From: Melioribacteraceae bacterium
GTDB taxonomy: Bacteria > Bacteroidota > Ignavibacteria > Ignavibacteriales > Melioribacteraceae
NCBI GenBank assembly: GCA_026987055.1
Contig: JALSNL010000399.1
Span: forward strand, 1 to 8,094
DNA: 8,094 bases
Reading direction: 5' to 3'
Made by a program: the position numbers and the translations under genes
The notes under the pieces: model-generated
Seen by the model: only the letters and a program-made list of their open reading frames with translations
Databases searched by the model: none
Told to the model about the DNA's origin: nothing
Part shown: positions 6,805-8,094 of the stretch, piece by piece
Layout of the letters: the number at the start of each line of letters is the position of its first letter
Numbering within the stretch: position 1 is the first letter of the stretch

Positions 6805-6840
6805 TCAATCTTAATTTTTAACAAATACATTACTCTAATT

Positions 6841-8094
6841 ATGAATGAACCAAATGTAACAGTAGCAATATTATCGGAACAAGAAGTAGAATTTGATTTA
6901 TATGGTGATTTTACGGATTCAACTTCAGGAGAACTTTTAAACGGTAAGTGCAAAGCGATTTACGAAAATGATTTGATATACTTATATTCCGGTGAAAAAA
7001 AACTTAAACCGCAAAAAGAAATTATTCTTAACCCATCAGATCCTGAATCGGAATCTTTTTTATTAAAAAATGTAACTATAGGATTACAATTTCATTGGGA
7101 GCAAAAACAAAATCAACGTTTTGTCGGCTCTTTGAAAATAATTATTGAAAATAATAAACTTACAGTAATAAATATAGTTCCTGTAGAAAAATATTTAATA
7201 AGTGTAATTTCTTCCGAAATGAGTGCAACCAGTTCTATAGAATTACTTAAAGCACACGCAATTATTTCCAGAAGTTGGTTGCTTGCTCAAATGGAAAAAA
7301 GAAAGAGTATCAGCAATGAAAAATACATTTCCGAAATTATTACCGACAATGAAATTATTAGATGGTATGATCGAGAAGATCATATTCTGTATGATGTATG
7401 CGCAGACGATCACTGCCAAAGATACCAAGGCGTAACTAAGCTACATGCACACAATGCCGAAACTGCTGTTAAGGAAACTCGTGGTTCGGTTCTTGTTTAT
7501 AACAATATTATTTGCGATGCACGTTTTTCAAAATCTTGCGGAGGCATTAGTGAATCATTTGAAAATGTTTGGGAAAATATTGAACATCCGTACTTAAAAT
7601 CTATTATTGATTATAAGTTTGAACCTGATGAATTTGAAACCGATTTAACAAATGAAAATGCTGCTGCAAAATGGATAAAAAATTCGCCCCCGGCATTCTG
7701 TAACACAACCGACGAAAAAATTTTAGAGCAAGTGCTGAATAATTATGATAGAAAAACAAAAGATTTTTACAGGTGGAAAGTTGAATATACTCAAAAAGAA
7801 ATTTCTGATTTGATAAAAGAGAAATCCGGAATTGATTTTGGAGAAATAGTTGATTTAATTCCTATTGAAAGAGGTTATTCAGGCAGACTAATTAAGTTAA
7901 AAATTGTTGGAACAAATAAAACTTTAATTATCGGAAAAGAATTAGAAATAAGAAAAGTTTTATCCAATTCACATTTATATAGTTCTGCATTTGTTGTTGA
8001 AAAGAATGACATTATAGATAATATACCTCAAAAATTTACTTTAATAGGCGCCGGTTGGGGTCACGGAGTTGGTTTATGCCAAATTGGAGCTGCT
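6841..8094 (+). CDS. SpoIID/LytB-domain protein (peptidoglycan hydrolase-like), C-terminus cut by window edge
   Basis: Open for 418 codons to the window edge. The N-terminus (MNEPNVTVAILSEQEVEF) leads into the SpoIID core: VPVEKYLISVISSEMSAT (113-130), where E126 matches the catalytic Glu of SpoIID lytic transglycosylases, then LLKAHAIISRSW. DVCADDHCQRYQG (185-197) supplies C187, H191 and C192, resembling the metal-binding cluster known in this family. FSKSCGGISE (207-216) and the terminal GAGWGHGVGLCQIGAA (403-418) are hallmark motifs. SpoIID cleaves stripped glycan strands in spore formers; homologues in non-sporulating diderms have unclear roles. There is no signal peptide or membrane helix at this start. 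An in-frame TTG at 6760 would add 27 hydrophobic, aromatic residues but is unlike a normal signal. Neither start has a Shine-Dalgarno. Only a modest C-terminal piece is likely to be missing. Confidence 0.9.
   Translation, partial: MNEPNVTVAILSEQEVEFDLYGDFTDSTSGELLNGKCKAIYENDLIYLYSGEKKLKPQKEIILNPSDPESESFLLKNVTIGLQFHWEQKQNQRFVGSLKIIIENNKLTVINIVPVEKYLISVISSEMSATSSIELLKAHAIISRSWLLAQMEKRKSISNEKYISEIITDNEIIRWYDREDHILYDVCADDHCQRYQGVTKLHAHNAETAVKETRGSVLVYNNIICDARFSKSCGGISESFENVWENIEHPYLKSIIDYKFEPDEFETDLTNENAAAKWIKNSPPAFCNTTDEKILEQVLNNYDRKTKDFYRWKVEYTQKEISDLIKEKSGIDFGEIVDLIPIERGYSGRLIKLKIVGTNKTLIIGKELEIRKVLSNSHLYSSAFVVEKNDIIDNIPQKFTLIGAGWGHGVGLCQIGAA

Larger units (their letters stand above)
6203..6840. 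other. 638-nt divergent intergenic region with nested palindromic repeats
   Basis: Separates the minus-strand barrel gene from the plus-strand SpoIID-like gene. Positions 6203-6360 and 6706-6840 are AT-rich and should hold the two promoters; I see no clear one for the barrel gene. Positions 6361-6705 contain two GC-richer palindromic repeats inside a larger imperfect inverted repeat. Short frames at 6394-6468 and 6523-6603 are artefacts of the repeats. No tRNA or other known RNA was recognised. Confidence 0.75.

Noticed and set aside
7243..7428. 61-codon minus-strand open frame inside the SpoIID-like gene
   Set aside because: It is antisense to the conserved SpoIID core with its catalytic and cysteine motifs; no independent support.
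6841..8094. Sporulation gene implying an endospore former
   Set aside because: SpoIID/LytB domains are widespread in non-sporulating bacteria, and everything else in the window points to an outer-membrane-bearing FCB-group organism.

Overview
This is an AT-rich window (roughly one third GC by eye) with Bacteroidota/Chlorobiota/Ignavibacteriota (FCB-group) character. The evidence is a PorV/PorQ-type outer-membrane barrel protein, a moxR-DUF58-bat operon of the Bacteroides type, and a SpoIID-like protein ending in the GWGHGVGLCQIGA motif typical of that group. I cannot fix the genus; Ignavibacteria would fit well, but that is inference. TGA is used as a stop, so the code is standard.

Layout. 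Positions 1-4757 hold one minus-strand operon, read right to left: moxR AAA+ ATPase (TTG start at 4757), a DUF58 protein, a single-pass membrane protein with an extracytoplasmic beta-type domain, batA (GTG start) and batB. batB is cut by the left window edge. Spacings are 18 nt, a 4-nt ATGA overlap, an 8-nt overlap and 8 nt, so this is a tightly coupled transcription unit. The 401-nt gap upstream of moxR (4758-5158) has a plausible sigma70-type promoter, a dyad-rich leader and an AT-rich hairpin just after the next gene. A complete PorV/PorQ-family gene follows at 5159-6202 (minus). A 638-nt divergent intergenic region (6203-6840) carries two nested palindromic repeats, and then a plus-strand SpoIID/LytB-domain gene starts at 6841 and runs off the right edge.

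How the genes work together. MoxR ATPases with DUF58 and von Willebrand A (VWA) proteins are thought to form a chaperone-like or metal-loading system at the inner membrane. Bat proteins are linked to aerotolerance and stress in Bacteroides and to stress and virulence in other bacteria, but the biochemical role is unsettled. The barrel protein and the SpoIID homologue are cell-envelope genes with no visible functional link to the operon.

The genes themselves are ordinary for this group. The least explained sequence is the 6361-6705 stretch: a CTCACCCC-type palindrome and a CTGTCATWCCGG-bounded palindromic element lie inside a longer imperfect inverted repeat whose left arm appears split by about 114 bp.
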